This document shows positions 62,707 to 64,000 of a DNA stretch of 64,000 nucleotides, in pieces. Source of the stretch: Sphaerisporangium rufum (GTDB lineage Bacteria > Actinomycetota > Actinomycetes > Streptosporangiales > Streptosporangiaceae); the NCBI RefSeq assembly GCF_016863395.1, contig NZ_BOOU01000058.1:1-64000 (forward strand). Reading direction: 5' to 3'. A model generated the notes under the pieces. That model ran no database searches, was not told where the DNA came from, and saw only the letters and a list, made by a program, of their open reading frames with translations. The position numbers were made by a program, and so were the translations under genes. Each line of letters opens with the position of its first letter. Within the stretch, counting starts at the first letter, position 1.

Positions 62707-63879
62707 GTGTACTCGCTCTCCGGCCGCACCGCCATCGCGGGCATCGGCGCCACCGAGTTCTCCAAGGACTCCGGCCGCTCGGAGCTGCGGCTCGCCGCCG
62801 ACGCGGTGTTCGCCGCCCTGGACGACGCCGGCGTCGCGCCGGCCGAGGTGGACGGCCTGGTCACCTTCACCCAGGACGCCAACGACGAGATCGCCGTGGC
62901 CCGGGAGACCGGCATCGGCGAGCTGACCTTCTTCTCCCGGGTGCCCTACGGTGGCGGAGCCGCGTGCGGCACCGTGCTGCAGGCGGCCATGGCGGTCGCG
63001 ACCGGTGCCGCCTCCACCGTGGTCTGCTACCGGGCCTTCAACGAGCGGTCCGGCAGCCGGTTCGGCCGGCCGAGCACCGGGCTGGGCGCCGAGCCGTCGT
63101 CACTGGGCGCCGAGATGAGCTGGCACGTGCCGCACGGCCTGGTGACGCCGGCCGCCTGGGTCGCCATGGTCGCCCGGCGGTACATGCACGCCTACGGCGC
63201 CACCTCCGAGGATTTCGGGCGCGTCGCGGTGGCCATGCGCCGGCACGCCGCCACCAACCCGGCCGCCTGGTTCCACGGCCGGCCGATCACGCTGGAGGAG
63301 CACCAGCGATCCCGGTGGATCGTGGAACCGCTGCACCTGCTGGACTGCTGCCAGGAGAGCGACGGGGCGGTCGCGCTGGTCGTCACCTCCGCCGAGCGCG
63401 CCCGCGACCTGCGGCACCGGCCGGCGGTCGTCACCGGCGCCGTGCAGGGCTCGGGAGCCGGGCAGATGATGATGACCGGCTTCTACCGCGGCGACATGAC
63501 CGGGCTGCCGGAGATGGGGGTGGTCGCGCGGGGCCTGTGGGAGATGTCCGGCCTGGCGCCCGCCGACGTGCAGACCGCCATCCTGTACGACCACTTCACC
63601 CCGTTCGTTCTACTGCAGCTGGAGGAGCTGGGTTTCTGCGCCCGTGGCGAGGCCAGGGACCTGGTCGCCGGTGGGGGCATCGAGCTTGACGGCGGCCTCC
63701 CGGTCAACCCGCACGGCGGCCAGCTCGGCGAGGCCTACATCCACGGCATGAACGGCATCGCCGAGGCGGTGCGCCAGATCCGCGGCACCGCCGCCAACCA
63801 GGTGACCGGCGTGCACAACGTCCTGGTCACCGCCGGCACCGGTGTCCCCACCAGCGCCCTGGTGCTGTCCACCCCCTGA
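62707..63879 (+). CDS. ltp2: Ltp2 steroid-CoA aldolase (thiolase-like)
   Basis: A 390-residue thiolase-fold protein. Blocks GRTAIAGIGATEFSKDSGRS, GELTFFSRVPYGGGAACGT, AILYDHFTPFVLLQLEELGF and GGQLGEAYIHGMNGIAEAVR match mycobacterial Ltp2. With the DUF35 part of ChsH2 it performs the retro-aldol cleavage of the 17-hydroxy side-chain CoA ester to androst-4-ene-3,17-dione-type ketone and propionyl-CoA. It starts at GTG 62707 with AAAGG upstream and is the last igr gene in the window. Confidence 0.93.
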   Translation: MYSLSGRTAIAGIGATEFSKDSGRSELRLAADAVFAALDDAGVAPAEVDGLVTFTQDANDEIAVARETGIGELTFFSRVPYGGGAACGTVLQAAMAVATGAASTVVCYRAFNERSGSRFGRPSTGLGAEPSSLGAEMSWHVPHGLVTPAAWVAMVARRYMHAYGATSEDFGRVAVAMRRHAATNPAAWFHGRPITLEEHQRSRWIVEPLHLLDCCQESDGAVALVVTSAERARDLRHRPAVVTGAVQGSGAGQMMMTGFYRGDMTGLPEMGVVARGLWEMSGLAPADVQTAILYDHFTPFVLLQLEELGFCARGEARDLVAGGGIELDGGLPVNPHGGQLGEAYIHGMNGIAEAVRQIRGTAANQVTGVHNVLVTAGTGVPTSALVLSTP

Positions 63880-64000
63880 ACAGGGCGCGCCGGGCCGCGG
63901 TGGAGCGGGCGGCACGGCGATGGTCCGGCGCGGGTGGTGGTTCCGGCGGCGGAACCCGTCACCGCTGCCGCTGCGCGGCTCCCGGCGGTGGTCCGGCGCG
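63880..64000. other. Window end, no gene seen
   Basis: The final 121 bases after ltp2 contain GGTCCGGCGCG twice and no clear start of a further gene. Confidence 0.4.

Overview
The window is 64 kb of very GC-rich actinobacterial chromosome with long GC3-rich genes, many GTG/TTG starts, ATGA/GTGA stop-start overlaps and leaderless-looking promoters. A Kgd-type 2-oxoglutarate decarboxylase with its DUF6104 neighbour, subtilisin-inhibitor and GH9/CBM2 secreted proteins, a CelR/CebR-type operator and a mycobacterial-type steroid side-chain operon together suggest the order Streptosporangiales, perhaps Thermomonosporaceae. That placement is inference. I recognised no rRNA, tRNA, CRISPR array or prophage.

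Layout. 0.4-12 kb: a secreted trypsin-like protease, two small DUF proteins, a secreted collagen-like/subtilisin-inhibitor fusion, an IS607-type remnant (5'-truncated tnpA, intact tnpB, possible guide-RNA end), an AraC regulator, an L,D-transpeptidase with a secreted Ig-like protein, an oxidoreductase, and a DUF4097-PadR pair. 12-20 kb: DUF6104, kgd, a B3/B4 protein and a secreted GH9 cellulase behind a 14-bp palindrome. 20-25 kb: an ArsR-MFS pair, a metallo-hydrolase, a DUF305 lipoprotein and an SDR dehydrogenase. 25-32 kb: a ROK-regulated sugar ABC importer followed by a sugar dehydrogenase and an isomerase. 32-36 kb: a RibD-like reductase, an ArsR-SRPBCC fusion, and a PadR-FAD monooxygenase pair.

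36-47 kb: a PPOX-ferredoxin-alcohol dehydrogenase operon; a methyltransferase; a TetR-controlled oxidoreductase pair; an operon of glycosyltransferase, methyltransferase and alpha/alpha-toroid protein; a GDP-mannose dehydratase; and a membrane mannosyltransferase. 47-56 kb: a membrane-anchored multicopper oxidase with a DUF6220 partner, a steroid-type cytochrome P450, a Cu/Zn-SOD-like protein, a Ser/Thr kinase, and an EamA exporter divergent from a LysR regulator. 56-64 kb: fadA5, kstR and the igr operon fadE28-fadE29-chsH2-chsH1-ltp2, which together remove the last carbons of the cholesterol side chain.

The most interesting signal is regulatory. Copies of the KstR-type dyad TnnAACnnGTTnnA lie before the P450, fadA5, kstR itself (degenerate), fadE28, the PPOX-ferredoxin-ADH operon and gmd, most of them overlapping a TANNNT -10 element. 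This ties a redox operon and a glycan or glycolipid cluster to the steroid regulon, a link I do not know from described KstR regulons. Other unusual items are the collagen-like/SSI fusion with Arg at P1, a His/Asp/Gly-rich insertion inside FadE28, a PadR protein with an aromatic heptad repeat, and a kinase with a GPVTLD repeat linker.
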